DNA of 64,000 nucleotides from Alienimonas californiensis (lineage in GTDB: Bacteria; Planctomycetota; Planctomycetia; Planctomycetales; Planctomycetaceae). The position numbers and the translations under genes were made by a program. Under the pieces are notes generated by a model. That model saw nothing but the letters and a program-made list of their open reading frames with translations, searched no databases and was not told where the DNA came from. Location of the stretch: contig NZ_CP036265.1 of NCBI RefSeq assembly GCF_007743815.1, positions 4,905,823 through 4,969,822 on the forward strand, read 5' to 3'. This document shows positions 54,487 through 62,112 of this stretch, in pieces. Every line of letters starts with the position of its first letter. Within the stretch, counting starts at the first letter, position 1.

Positions 54487-56154
54487 TCAGTCCCACGAGG
54501 GCGGCAGCGTGCCCAGCCGCACTGCTTCGCCGCGAGCCGCGGCGGGGGTGTCCGGCGGGGGACGGCGGGCGGCGTCGCGTTCGGCGTCGGTCAGCACCCG
54601 TTCGATCAGCCCCGCCTGTTCCAGCCGGTCGAACGGGGAGTCCGGCGCCAGTTCGTGGTACCGCAGATCGAGCTTGCGGGCGGCGTCGCCGGTCACGCCG
54701 GCCTCCTGAAGCAGGCGCCGCTTCGTCACCCAGTCGAGTACGCCGAACAGCCGGTCCGGCTCGTCCGCCAACGCTTCCAACCCGTCCAGGGCGTCGCCCC
54801 AGCGCAGCACCAGATCCCACGCCGCCTCCGGCACGCCGGCGGGCTCAGCGGCGGCGACGGATTGCAGATGGTCGCGAACGGCGTTCAGACAGGTCCGCTG
54901 GATCTGTAACGCCGTCGCCCGGCCGCCGCCGACCAGGCGGACGGTCGCTGTCAGCGTCGAATCGGCGGCGAAGCGGTGCAGGGCGGCGATCGGCCGCCGC
55001 GGCGTCGGCGGCCTCCAGTCGGGGCGGGCCTCCAACAGATCGAGCATCAGGCAGGTCGTGCCGAGCTTGAGGTACTCCGCCGCCTCGCAGCGGTTCGAGT
55101 CGCCGACGTTTACAGTGATCCGCTGCCGCCGTTCGCCCAGTTTCGCCCTCAGCGACGGGTCCATGAACTGGCCCATCGCCCGTTTGAACTGCGGGCCGGC
55201 GCTGAACGCTCCGCGGCAGCCGGGAAGATCGGAGATGCCCACGACGAACCGCAGGGCGGTCGCCTTGGCGGCGACGCGGAAGCGACCGCGGCGGTCCACC
55301 GCGCCAGCCCCGGCGAGCAGCGCCCGGCTGGCGAGGAACGGCATGAGGCGGGGGGCGTCCGCCAGCGGGCCGCGTCGCACCGCCGGCAGGCCCACGGCGG
55401 CGAGGGGGAGCAGCGCCGCCTGCAACACCGGCACGACGATCCGTTCGGCCCATGTCGGAGCGCCGAGGCTGACGGTCTCGTTCGGGCCGCCCGGCGGACG
55501 ACGAGCGGCCCGTCGGCGCTGTGCCGGCGTCTGCCACGGCCTGACGAACGGCCAGACGACAACCCAGACGAGTGCCAGTACGGCGGCAGCGGTCAAAAAA
55601 CCCGCCAGCGCCACGAACCAAAACAGCGTCGCAGCGCCGGCGAACGCCCGGCTCCAGTGTCTCCAGGCCTCCAATCGCTCCGCGGGGAGAACGATTTCGT
55701 AGTTCTCCTGCCCGCCGAACGAACGTTCGAGGGCGTCGCGGTCGACCTTCAGTAGCGTCGCGGATCCGCCGCATGAACCCGGAGGGAAGGCCGCCCGGAT
55801 CGCCTCGCCCAGCCGGCGGTCCTGCTCCCGGGAGGCGGCGAGGGCGGCCCGGGAACCACGGCACTCCGGCGTCGCCCCCTCGACCAAGCCGGCGTCCGGG
55901 GCGTTCTTGATCACTTCGAACCAGACCGCCCCGCCGGTCGGCAGGAAGCGGCCCCACTTGGCCATCGCCCCGCCCGGCATCCCCAGCGGGCCGTCCCGCC
56001 CCAGACGGGCGAGCAACCGGGCGAAGATCATCCGATTCGGAACCCGCGGCCCGCCCGGCTTGGCCGGGCAGTACCGGATCGCCAGCTCGGACTCCACGCC
56101 CGTCAGTCGGTCCAGGGGGCGGCGGACGTCGGCCGGGGAGGGCGGGGCGTTCAC
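54487..56154 (-). CDS. PafA/Dop-family ligase (Pup- or UBact-type) with membrane insertion
   Basis: Predicted to attach a Pup-like modifier to target lysines through its C-terminal Glu, using ATP. The 555 residues show the PafA pattern in order: GVESELAI (20s), GATPEC (93-98), QENYEIV (149-155), LMPFLASRALLAGAGAV (270-286), VGDSNRCEAAEYLKLGT (350-366), GGGRATALQIQR (409-420), DWVTKRRLL (474-482) and LDLRYHEL (495-502). GDSN and LDLxYH favour PafA over Dop. At the catalytic Asp position (LYLD in PafA) it has VWFE. Residues about 160-268 are an insertion with hydrophobic helices near 169-205 and 238-258, absent from the usual 450-residue enzymes. GTG start; the Pup-like gene ends 15 bases upstream. 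Confidence 0.83.
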   Translation of the reverse strand: MNAPPSPADVRRPLDRLTGVESELAIRYCPAKPGGPRVPNRMIFARLLARLGRDGPLGMPGGAMAKWGRFLPTGGAVWFEVIKNAPDAGLVEGATPECRGSRAALAASREQDRRLGEAIRAAFPPGSCGGSATLLKVDRDALERSFGGQENYEIVLPAERLEAWRHWSRAFAGAATLFWFVALAGFLTAAAVLALVWVVVWPFVRPWQTPAQRRRAARRPPGGPNETVSLGAPTWAERIVVPVLQAALLPLAAVGLPAVRRGPLADAPRLMPFLASRALLAGAGAVDRRGRFRVAAKATALRFVVGISDLPGCRGAFSAGPQFKRAMGQFMDPSLRAKLGERRQRITVNVGDSNRCEAAEYLKLGTTCLMLDLLEARPDWRPPTPRRPIAALHRFAADSTLTATVRLVGGGRATALQIQRTCLNAVRDHLQSVAAAEPAGVPEAAWDLVLRWGDALDGLEALADEPDRLFGVLDWVTKRRLLQEAGVTGDAARKLDLRYHELAPDSPFDRLEQAGLIERVLTDAERDAARRPPPDTPAAARGEAVRLGTLPPSWD

Positions 56155-56169
56155 GGGTTCGGCCCCGAC

Positions 56170-56373
56170 TTACTCACCCCCGTGACGCACCGCGGTCTGA
56201 CCGAGGTACTCGGCAGGACGATCGTCGGCGTCCGCGGCGGCGGCCCGGGCGATGCGGGCCAGGGCCCGCGCCACCGCCCGGTTCGGGGCGACGGCGCCGG
56301 ACCCCGCGCGGGTCGCGGGGGGCACCGAGACGGTCGACGGGGCGGGTCGGGGCGCGGCGGGGGCGGTCGGCAT
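56170..56373 (-). CDS. Putative Pup/UBact-like protein modifier ending in GGE
   Basis: A 67-residue protein from the ATG at 56373, with CAGGAG six bases upstream. The N-terminal half is Pro/Ala/Ser rich and likely disordered, and an Arg/Ala helix (NRAVARALARIARAAAADA) follows. The end is EYLGQTAVRHGGE. Prokaryotic ubiquitin-like proteins are short, mostly disordered and end GGE or GGQ; UBact proteins end in a similar Gly-Glu or Gly-Gln. This one already ends in Glu, so no deamidation would be needed. It has no lysine, Cys, Trp or Phe. The PafA-like ligase gene starts 15 bases downstream on the same strand. The assignment rests on its tail, length and neighbour. Confidence 0.65.
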   Translation of the reverse strand: MPTAPAAPRPAPSTVSVPPATRAGSGAVAPNRAVARALARIARAAAADADDRPAEYLGQTAVRHGGE

Positions 56374-56379
56374 CGGAGG

Positions 56380-56385
56380 CTCCTG
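56380..56385 (-). promoter_or_regulatory. Ribosome binding site of the Pup-like gene
   Basis: CAGGAG on the minus strand, six bases (CCTCCG) before the ATG at 56373. It supports the start of the 67-residue protein and that the frame is a real gene. Confidence 0.8.
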
Positions 56386-56584
56386 TAAAGGGGTAAGGAC
56401 GCTCGGCAGACCCGCGAACGCGCGGGGCGGTTCGTCGGATCATACCGATCCGGCGGTCGCCCGGGGGAAACCTCGGTCGCTCCGCTCGAACGCCGTCGCC
56501 GGATCAGCAGATCCCCCATCCGGCCGCCGCGTTCGACTCCGTAAAATAGAACGCTCCCCGCTCACCTCGCCCGGAGCCTGTCCG

Positions 56585-57097
56585 ATGTCGTTCGACCCCG
56601 CCCGCCTCGTCGCCGACTACGACGACGGCCGCCTCTCCCGCCGCGGCCTGATCGCCGGACTGACCGCCCTCGGCGCCGCCGGCGCCCTCGCCGGCAACGT
56701 TCGTGCACAGGAGGAGGCCGCACAGGAGAAGGGGGGAGACGCGGCCGAGTCCGGCCCGCTGTTCTCCGGCCGCAACGTCGACCACATCGCCTTGGACGTG
56801 ACCGATGTGGACCGCTCCGTCGCCTTCTACGAACGGCACCTCGGACTGCGGAAGATTCGCGGCGACCAGAACAGCGCCTTCCTCGGCCGGGAGAACGGCG
56901 AGTTCTTCGTCGCCCTGTTCAAAGCGGAGCAGCCCGGCCTGAACCACTTCTGCTTCGGGATCGACGATTACGACCCGCAGCAGGCCGCCCGCAAACTGAA
57001 GGCGGAGGGCCGCGAGGTGCGGCAGACCTCGGGCCGCACGTACTTCAAAGACCCGGACGGCATCGAAGTGCAACTCGCCCAGAAGCGGTCGCTATGA
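56585..57097 (+). CDS. Exported VOC-family (glyoxalase-like) protein
   Basis: A 170-residue protein from the ATG at 56585. It has a twin-Arg-type signal (SRRGLIAGLTALGAAGALAG), an acidic linker and a VOC domain (about 58-165): VDHIALDVTDVDRSVAFYERHLGL, FLGRENGEFFVALF, LNHFCFGIDDYD and YFKDPDGIEVQL. The metal ligands typical of the family (His in VDHIAL, Glu in DGIEVQ) are present. It would bind a small molecule outside the cytoplasm; the substrate is unknown. Its stop overlaps the start of the next frame by four bases (ATGA). Confidence 0.87.
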   Translation: MSFDPARLVADYDDGRLSRRGLIAGLTALGAAGALAGNVRAQEEAAQEKGGDAAESGPLFSGRNVDHIALDVTDVDRSVAFYERHLGLRKIRGDQNSAFLGRENGEFFVALFKAEQPGLNHFCFGIDDYDPQQAARKLKAEGREVRQTSGRTYFKDPDGIEVQLAQKRSL

Positions 57098-57309
57098 GAC
57101 CCGTGCTGGCCGTCGTCCTGCTGGTCGTGACGGTCGGCGGGCCCGCGGCCGCGGTGGGGGAGGGCGACGCATCGGGGATGAGGCGCATCCGCGTCACGGC
57201 GGACGGGCGCTCGTTCGTGGAGGCGAACTCCGATCGGCGCCTTGGCGCCGCCCTCACCGCAGCGTGGCTGGACCAGTTTGAGCAGGGCCCGCCGACGCAG
57301 GAGCGGTGA
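57094..57309 (+). CDS. Small exported protein, possible truncated glycoside hydrolase
   Basis: A 71-residue protein that starts at 57094 inside the VOC stop (ATGA overlap) and so may be translationally coupled. A signal peptide (MRPVLAVVLLVVTVGGPAAAVG) is followed by RIRVTADGRSFVEANSDRR, which resembles the opening of planctomycete glycoside hydrolases of the cellulase superfamily (short strand, then a Gly-x-x-F turn). The rest of such an enzyme is missing. It could be a remnant or a genuine small secreted protein. It converges with ftsK. Confidence 0.55.
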   Translation: MRPVLAVVLLVVTVGGPAAAVGEGDASGMRRIRVTADGRSFVEANSDRRLGAALTAAWLDQFEQGPPTQER

Positions 57310-57322
57310 GGACGAGCGAGGT

Positions 57323-59671
57323 TCAGCCGGCGGCCCGCAGTTCCTCGAACGCGTCCATGTCCAGCAGCACCTCGCGGGCCTGCGAGCCGTTGTGGCCGGA
57401 GAGGAAGCCGTCCTCGGCCATGTGGTCGATCATGCGGGCCGCCCGGCCGTAGCCGACGCCCAGCGCCCGTTGCAGCAGGCTGGTGGAGCCGCGGCCCTCG
57501 CGGACGACGCACTCGACGGCCTGAATGTACATGTCGTCCCGGTCGCTGCCGTGCAGGCCGCCGCCCTCGCCGCCGCCGCCGGGTCCGCCGCCGGTGGTGG
57601 CCTGTTCGATCGATTCGTCGTACTCCGGTTCGCAGTCGCCGAAGAAATCGATGACCCGGTCGATCTCCGCCCCGCCGACGTACGCGCCCTGGCTCCGCAC
57701 CAGCGAACTGGTGCCCGGGGTCAGATACAGCATGTCGCCGTTGCCCAGCAGGCGCTCCGCGCCGGACTCGTCCAGCACGACGCGGCTGTCGGACTTCGAG
57801 GCGACCTGGAAGCTGATCCGGGCCGGCAGGTTCGATTTGATCAGGCCGGTGATGACGTCCACCGTCGGCTTCTGCGTGGCGAGCACAAGGTGGATGCCCA
57901 CCGCCCGGCTCTTCTGAGCGAGTCGGATAATGTGCGACTCGACCTCTTTGCCGTTGGTCATCATCAGGTCCGCCATCTCGTCGGCGACGATGACGATATA
58001 CGGCATCTTCTCGGTGAGGGCGTCGGCCTCCTCGTGCAGCTCGGACAGGCCCATCTTGTCGAGCTTCTGGGCCCGGGACATTGCGTTGAAGTCGGTCAGG
58101 TGCCGGACGCCGCAGCGGGCCAGCAGGTCGTAGCGCTCCTCCATCTTGTCGACGGCCCAGGCGAGCACCGCCTCCGCCTTCTTCATGTCCGTGATGACCG
58201 GGTGCATGAGGTGGGGAAGGGTCTTGTACGGGCTGAGTTCGACCATCTTCGGGTCGATCATCAGCATCTTGACCTCGTCCGGCGTGCGGGAGAGCAGCAT
58301 CGACAGGATCAGCGTGTTCAGGCAGACCGACTTCCCGGTGCCGGTGCGGCCGGCGATGAGGAGGTGGGGCATCTTGGCGAGGTCCACCACCAGCGGGGCG
58401 CCGGAGACGTCCTTGCCGAGGAAGATGGGAATCGCCATCTCGTCGGCGCCCTGGGCAGTCTCGGCGATCTCCCGCAGGCGGACCATCACGCGGGTGTCGT
58501 TCGGGACCTCCACGCCGACGGTGTTCTTGCCGGGGATCGGGTTCACGATCCGCACCGCCGGCACCCGCAGGGCGACGGCCAGATCGTCCGCCAACGCGGC
58601 GACCTTATTCACCCGCAGGCCCTTTTCGAGTTCCAGCTCGAACTGGGTGACGACCGGACCGGTGTCGATCTCGGAGACCGTCACGTTCAGCCCGAAGTCG
58701 GAGAACGTCCGCTCCAGCGTTTCCGCAGCGGCCTGGGCCTTCGCCGCGAGTTCCTCGAACGGGAACGGCTCCGGCGGGGCGAGCAGATCCGTCGGCGGCA
58801 GAAGGTGCTTCCGCGTCCCGGCCGACTTCGCCGGCCCGGCGGGCAGGTTCACGCGGAAGGCCTTCTTCTCCTTCACCGGCACGCGTTTGGGCTCCGGTTC
58901 GGTCGGAACCGGGGCGGGCGCGGCCTTCGCCTGCGGCTTCGGGGGAGTGGGGATCTCGACGGGGTCCGCTTGCTTCTCCGCAACGACGGCGGCTTTGCGG
59001 GCGGCTTTCTCCGCCCGCTTGGCTTCACGTTCGGCGGCGCGCTGCGCGGCGGCGGCGCGGCGGTCGGCCTGCCAGCGGCTCACGCCGTCGCGGACTCCGT
59101 GGAACGCCCGGCCGGCGGCGGTGAAGGGGACCGCGGCGGCTCCTCCGGCGGTCGTGGCGACGGCGCCCATCACGGCCAGATCGCCCGCCAGCAGCAGACC
59201 GGCCGCCACCACCGCGGCCAACAGCACCCCGGCGCCCACCGCGGAGAAGTTGTCATTGAGAACCGCCGAGCAGCCCGCCCCCAGCAGCCCGCCGCCGCCG
59301 GTCGGCACGCCCACGTTCGCCCCCGGCAGCAACGCCGCCAGGCCGGCGCAGACGCCAAACAGCGTCAGCCCCCAGCCGACCAGCTTCAGCACCGGTTCGG
59401 CCGTCGCGTCCCGGGCGAACAACCGCAGGTCGACCCAGGCCAAGCGAATCCAGAACAGCCACGCCCCCAGCCCCAGCAGGTTGCGGAGGTGCCACGCCGC
59501 CCGGGCGCCGGCGGGGCCGCAGAGGTTCGTCGGCTCCTCGTGGGACGGCCAGACCGTTCCCCCGGCGAGGTCCGCGGGGTCGAAGCTGAACAGCGCCAGC
59601 CCGAGGAACGCGGTGACCGCCAGCAGGGCCAACGCGGCGAGGTCCTGGCCGAGGCGTTTGACGTCGATCAC
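57323..59671 (-). CDS. ftsK: DNA translocase FtsK/SpoIIIE
   Basis: Pumps chromosomal DNA at the septum during division and activates dimer resolution. The 782 residues have four or so N-terminal helices (about 10-190), a Pro/Ala/Lys-rich linker (about 195-270), the RecA-like motor (about 290-680) and a C-terminal winged-helix gamma domain. The Walker A is IAGRTGTGKSVCLN. Further motor segments are VEVPNDTRVMVRL, LLMIDPKMVELSPY, VIVADEMADLMM and LATQKPTVDVITG. The gamma domain is LLQRALGVGYGRAARMIDHM. Planctomycetes lack FtsZ, so FtsK presence is notable but normal in the phylum. Start MIDVKRLGQ. Confidence 0.94.
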   Translation of the reverse strand: MIDVKRLGQDLAALALLAVTAFLGLALFSFDPADLAGGTVWPSHEEPTNLCGPAGARAAWHLRNLLGLGAWLFWIRLAWVDLRLFARDATAEPVLKLVGWGLTLFGVCAGLAALLPGANVGVPTGGGGLLGAGCSAVLNDNFSAVGAGVLLAAVVAAGLLLAGDLAVMGAVATTAGGAAAVPFTAAGRAFHGVRDGVSRWQADRRAAAAQRAAEREAKRAEKAARKAAVVAEKQADPVEIPTPPKPQAKAAPAPVPTEPEPKRVPVKEKKAFRVNLPAGPAKSAGTRKHLLPPTDLLAPPEPFPFEELAAKAQAAAETLERTFSDFGLNVTVSEIDTGPVVTQFELELEKGLRVNKVAALADDLAVALRVPAVRIVNPIPGKNTVGVEVPNDTRVMVRLREIAETAQGADEMAIPIFLGKDVSGAPLVVDLAKMPHLLIAGRTGTGKSVCLNTLILSMLLSRTPDEVKMLMIDPKMVELSPYKTLPHLMHPVITDMKKAEAVLAWAVDKMEERYDLLARCGVRHLTDFNAMSRAQKLDKMGLSELHEEADALTEKMPYIVIVADEMADLMMTNGKEVESHIIRLAQKSRAVGIHLVLATQKPTVDVITGLIKSNLPARISFQVASKSDSRVVLDESGAERLLGNGDMLYLTPGTSSLVRSQGAYVGGAEIDRVIDFFGDCEPEYDESIEQATTGGGPGGGGEGGGLHGSDRDDMYIQAVECVVREGRGSTSLLQRALGVGYGRAARMIDHMAEDGFLSGHNGSQAREVLLDMDAFEELRAAG

Positions 59672-59846
59672 GGGTGATGCGGGGCGGGGGAACGGAACTT
59701 ACGCGCCGCCAGCCCGGGGGCGCTGGAAAACCTAGCCCCCGGAAAGCTCGCATGCGGACCGTTCGCACCAAACCCGCGCCACCGCACCCCGGCACCGGCC
59801 GTCCCGTCCGGTTTGGCAAACCTTGCGGCCCCCCCGGCCAGCTCTT

Positions 59847-59867
59847 CCGGCCGGTTATGCCGGCCGG
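59847..59867 (-). terminator. Hairpin with the coaB stop codon in its loop
   Basis: An eight-bp stem of CCGGCCGG (59847-59854 with 59860-59867), with the loop TTATG that contains the UAA of coaB on the minus strand. It may end the coaC-coaB transcript before ftsK. No U-tract is seen. Confidence 0.5.
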
Positions 59868-60505
59868 CCGGCGGCGACCCAAGCGTCGATCCAGTCGACC
59901 AGGTCGCCGGCGACGGCCGGCTTCGAGCCTTCCCAATGCATCACGACCTCCCCGCTCGGACCAATCAACTCCGCCGCGGTACGGTCGCCGCCGATGCTCG
60001 CCGGGCCGTTGAGCACGACGCGGTCGCACTGCTTGGCCCGCAGCTTTTGCAGGGCGTTCTCCCGCGGGTTGGCGGCTTCGAGGGCGAAGCCGATCACCCA
60101 CCGCGGCGTCTGTCGCCCCTCCGCCTTCCGCTTCCCCAGGGCCGCGAGCACGTCGTCGGTTTGAATCAGTTCGACGGAGACCGGGGCTCCGTCCTTCTTG
60201 ATTTTCCCCTCGACCCGCACGGCTGGGCGGTAGTCGCAGACCGCCGCCGCGGCGATTACGCCGTCGCAGCCTGCGAACGCCTCCTCGGAGGCCGCCCGCA
60301 TCTGGGCGGTCGTCTCGACCGGCACGAACTCGCACCCCGGCGGCGGGGCGAGGCCGACGGGGCCGGAGACCAGCACGCATTCATGTCCCGCCGCGGCGAG
60401 GGCCGCAGCGACGGCGTAACCCATCTTTCCGCTGCTGGCGTTGGACAGATACCGCACGTCGTCCAGGTACTCCCGCGTCGGCCCGGCGGTGACGAGGACC
60501 CTCAT
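59855..60505 (-). CDS. coaB: Phosphopantothenate--cysteine ligase (CoaB), separate from CoaC
   Basis: Joins cysteine to 4'-phosphopantothenate in coenzyme A synthesis, using CTP in bacteria. The 216 residues from the ATG at 60505 have the family opening VTAGPTREYLDDVRYLSNASSGKMG, and IAAAAVCDYRP, KIKKDG and VIGFALEA. In most bacteria CoaB is fused to CoaC in one polypeptide; here the two are separate genes with a four-base ATGA overlap. Confidence 0.93.
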   Translation of the reverse strand: MRVLVTAGPTREYLDDVRYLSNASSGKMGYAVAAALAAAGHECVLVSGPVGLAPPPGCEFVPVETTAQMRAASEEAFAGCDGVIAAAAVCDYRPAVRVEGKIKKDGAPVSVELIQTDDVLAALGKRKAEGRQTPRWVIGFALEAANPRENALQKLRAKQCDRVVLNGPASIGGDRTAAELIGPSGEVVMHWEGSKPAVAGDLVDWIDAWVAAGRPA

Positions 60506-61068
60506 TCCTCCTCCTCCCGTCCCCCAACCGGCGTCAGGGCGGCGGCGATCGCGGCGAACAGGGCCTCTGGTTCCGCCATGCGCCCGGCGCCGACGCGGCC
60601 GCAGCTCAGCCAGCCCTCGCCCGGCCCGACGAGGCCGTGGCCGTCCTCCCGCAGCGTGGCGACGTTCCGTTGGACCGAGGGCTTCTCCCACATCGCCGTG
60701 TTCATGGCGGGGGCGAACAGCGTGGGGCATTCACAGGTCAGCACGAGCGTGCTGAGCAGATCGTCCGCCAACCCCAGCGCCGCTTTGGCGAGGAAATGGG
60801 CCGTGGCGGGAGCGACGACGAACAGCTCCGACCGCTCCGCGAGCCCGATGTGCTCGCCGCGGGGGTGCTCCTTGGGGGCGTACATCTCGGTGTAGACGGG
60901 GCGGTTCGTCAGGGCCTCGAAGGTCGTGGCTCCGACGAAGCTGCCGGCCCCGCGGGTCATGACCACGGTCACGCCGGCGCCGGCCTGCACCAGTTTGCTG
61001 CACAGGTCGGCGGTCTTGTACGCCGCCACACCGCCGCACACGCCGAGCAGAATCTCGCGGCCGCGCAT
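60502..61068 (-). CDS. coaC: Phosphopantothenoylcysteine decarboxylase (CoaC)
   Basis: A flavoprotein that decarboxylates 4'-phosphopantothenoylcysteine. The 188 residues from the ATG at 61068 show the HFCD fold: LLGVCGGVAAYKTADL, VMTRGAGSFVG, IGLAERSELFVVAPATAHFLAKAALGLADDLLST and FAPAMNTAMW. The usual catalytic His is in PTAHF-like context. Its stop overlaps the coaB start. The upstream gene rpoZ is separated by a terminator-like hairpin. Confidence 0.93.
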   Translation of the reverse strand: MRGREILLGVCGGVAAYKTADLCSKLVQAGAGVTVVMTRGAGSFVGATTFEALTNRPVYTEMYAPKEHPRGEHIGLAERSELFVVAPATAHFLAKAALGLADDLLSTLVLTCECPTLFAPAMNTAMWEKPSVQRNVATLREDGHGLVGPGEGWLSCGRVGAGRMAEPEALFAAIAAALTPVGGREEEE

Positions 61069-61096
61069 CGCCGGCCCTCTCCGAGCGGGAACGAAA

Positions 61097-61125
61097 GCGG
61101 GCGGTGCGAAACTCGCACCGCCCGC
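61097..61125 (-). terminator. Hairpin between rpoZ and coaC
   Basis: A perfect 13-bp stem (61097-61109 with 61113-61125, GCGGGCGGTGCGA and complement) has the loop AAC and is followed on the minus strand by TTTCGTT. It lies 30 bases after the rpoZ stop and 28 bases before the coaC start. It probably attenuates or ends the gmk-rpoZ transcript. Confidence 0.75.
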
Positions 61126-61155
61126 GGAAGAATCACCACAACCGAACCGATCGGT

Positions 61156-61431
61156 TCACAGATCGTCCAGCGAGGGACCGAGGTCCGCCACGCCCGGGCC
61201 GCCGTCACTTTTGGCCGGCTGGCGAACCTGCACCCGCTGGGAGGAATCGAGGTAGATCTTGTCGGTCAGAATCTCCTGCACGACGATCGCCATCGTGTCC
61301 TTCGTCTGCATCTCGACGAGGGGGCGGGCGCCGCGGTTGAGGGCGACCATCCGCTTCTGGATCAGCGTGGACAGTTTGAACCGCCCGCCAACCTTGTCCA
61401 CGATCTCTTCCTGTTTGAACGCCTCGAGCAT
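61156..61431 (-). CDS. rpoZ: RNA polymerase omega-like subunit
   Basis: A 91-residue protein after gmk, in the position of rpoZ. The opening ([34 protein letters not shown]) matches the omega pattern of a conserved helix and the A-LNRGA-like segment. Omega helps assemble RNA polymerase and carries part of the ppGpp site in proteobacteria. The C-terminal half is variable. It lies 15 bases downstream of gmk on the same strand. Confidence 0.85.
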   Translation of the reverse strand: MLEAFKQEEIVDKVGGRFKLSTLIQKRMVALNRGARPLVEMQTKDTMAIVVQEILTDKIYLDSSQRVQVRQPAKSDGGPGVADLGPSLDDL

Positions 61432-61446
61432 CGTGGGGGGGTGGCC

Positions 61447-62073
61447 TTACTGGGGGTTTTCGGAGGGGTGGGACGCCAGGATTTCGCACAGCCGCGCAAC
61501 GGCCGCCGACAAGTCGTCATTATAGACACGAAAGCGGTAGCCGTCCGCCTCGGCGAGCTCCGACCGCGCGGTTTCGATGCGCTGGCGGATCTCCTCCTCG
61601 CCCTCCGTGCCGCGAGACCGCAGGCGCCGCTCGAACTCCGCTTCCGTGGAGGTGCTCAGGAAGACGGTGACGGCCTCGGGGTAGCGGGTCAACACCGTGC
61701 GGGCGCCGGCGACGTCGATTTCCAACAACGCCCACGACCCTGCGGCCGCGGCGGTCCCGATTTCGGACCACAGCGTGCCGTACCAGTACCCGCGACCGTG
61801 GACCTCGGCCGTTTCGAGGAACTCTCCGGCGTCACGCCGGCGGTGGAACTCTTCGTCCGGCAGGAAATGGTAGTCCTGCCCGTCGACCTCCCCGGACCGC
61901 GGCGGCCGGGTCGTCGCGGAGACGCAGCAGCGAACCGGCTCGGAGCACTCCGCACACAGCGCCCGCACGACGGTGCTTTTCCCGCTCCCGCTGGGGCCGG
62001 AGAGAATTAGAATCCGCACGCCGGCCGGGTTGTGCGCGTCGACCGTCGCAGAATCGGCGACGGCGTCGGACAC
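61447..62073 (-). CDS. gmk: Guanylate kinase
   Basis: Phosphorylates GMP to GDP with ATP. The 208 residues show the P-loop LSGPSGSGKST, the GMP-binding SATTRPPRSGEVDGQDYHF, and the later LLEIDVAGA and FLSTSTEAEFERRLRSRGTE. A basic/acidic N-terminal extension of about 20 residues precedes the kinase core. It lies 39 bases downstream of yicC and 15 upstream of rpoZ, the usual gmk-rpoZ pairing. Confidence 0.95.
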   Translation of the reverse strand: MSDAVADSATVDAHNPAGVRILILSGPSGSGKSTVVRALCAECSEPVRCCVSATTRPPRSGEVDGQDYHFLPDEEFHRRRDAGEFLETAEVHGRGYWYGTLWSEIGTAAAAGSWALLEIDVAGARTVLTRYPEAVTVFLSTSTEAEFERRLRSRGTEGEEEIRQRIETARSELAEADGYRFRVYNDDLSAAVARLCEILASHPSENPQ

Positions 62074-62112
62074 GGGCGAAACTTGCGGAAGAGGGGCGGG
62101 GGGAGTGCCGGG

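Noticed and set aside
57242-59677. An 811-codon open frame on the plus strand
   Set aside because: It is antisense to ftsK, whose Walker motif and gamma domain are clear.
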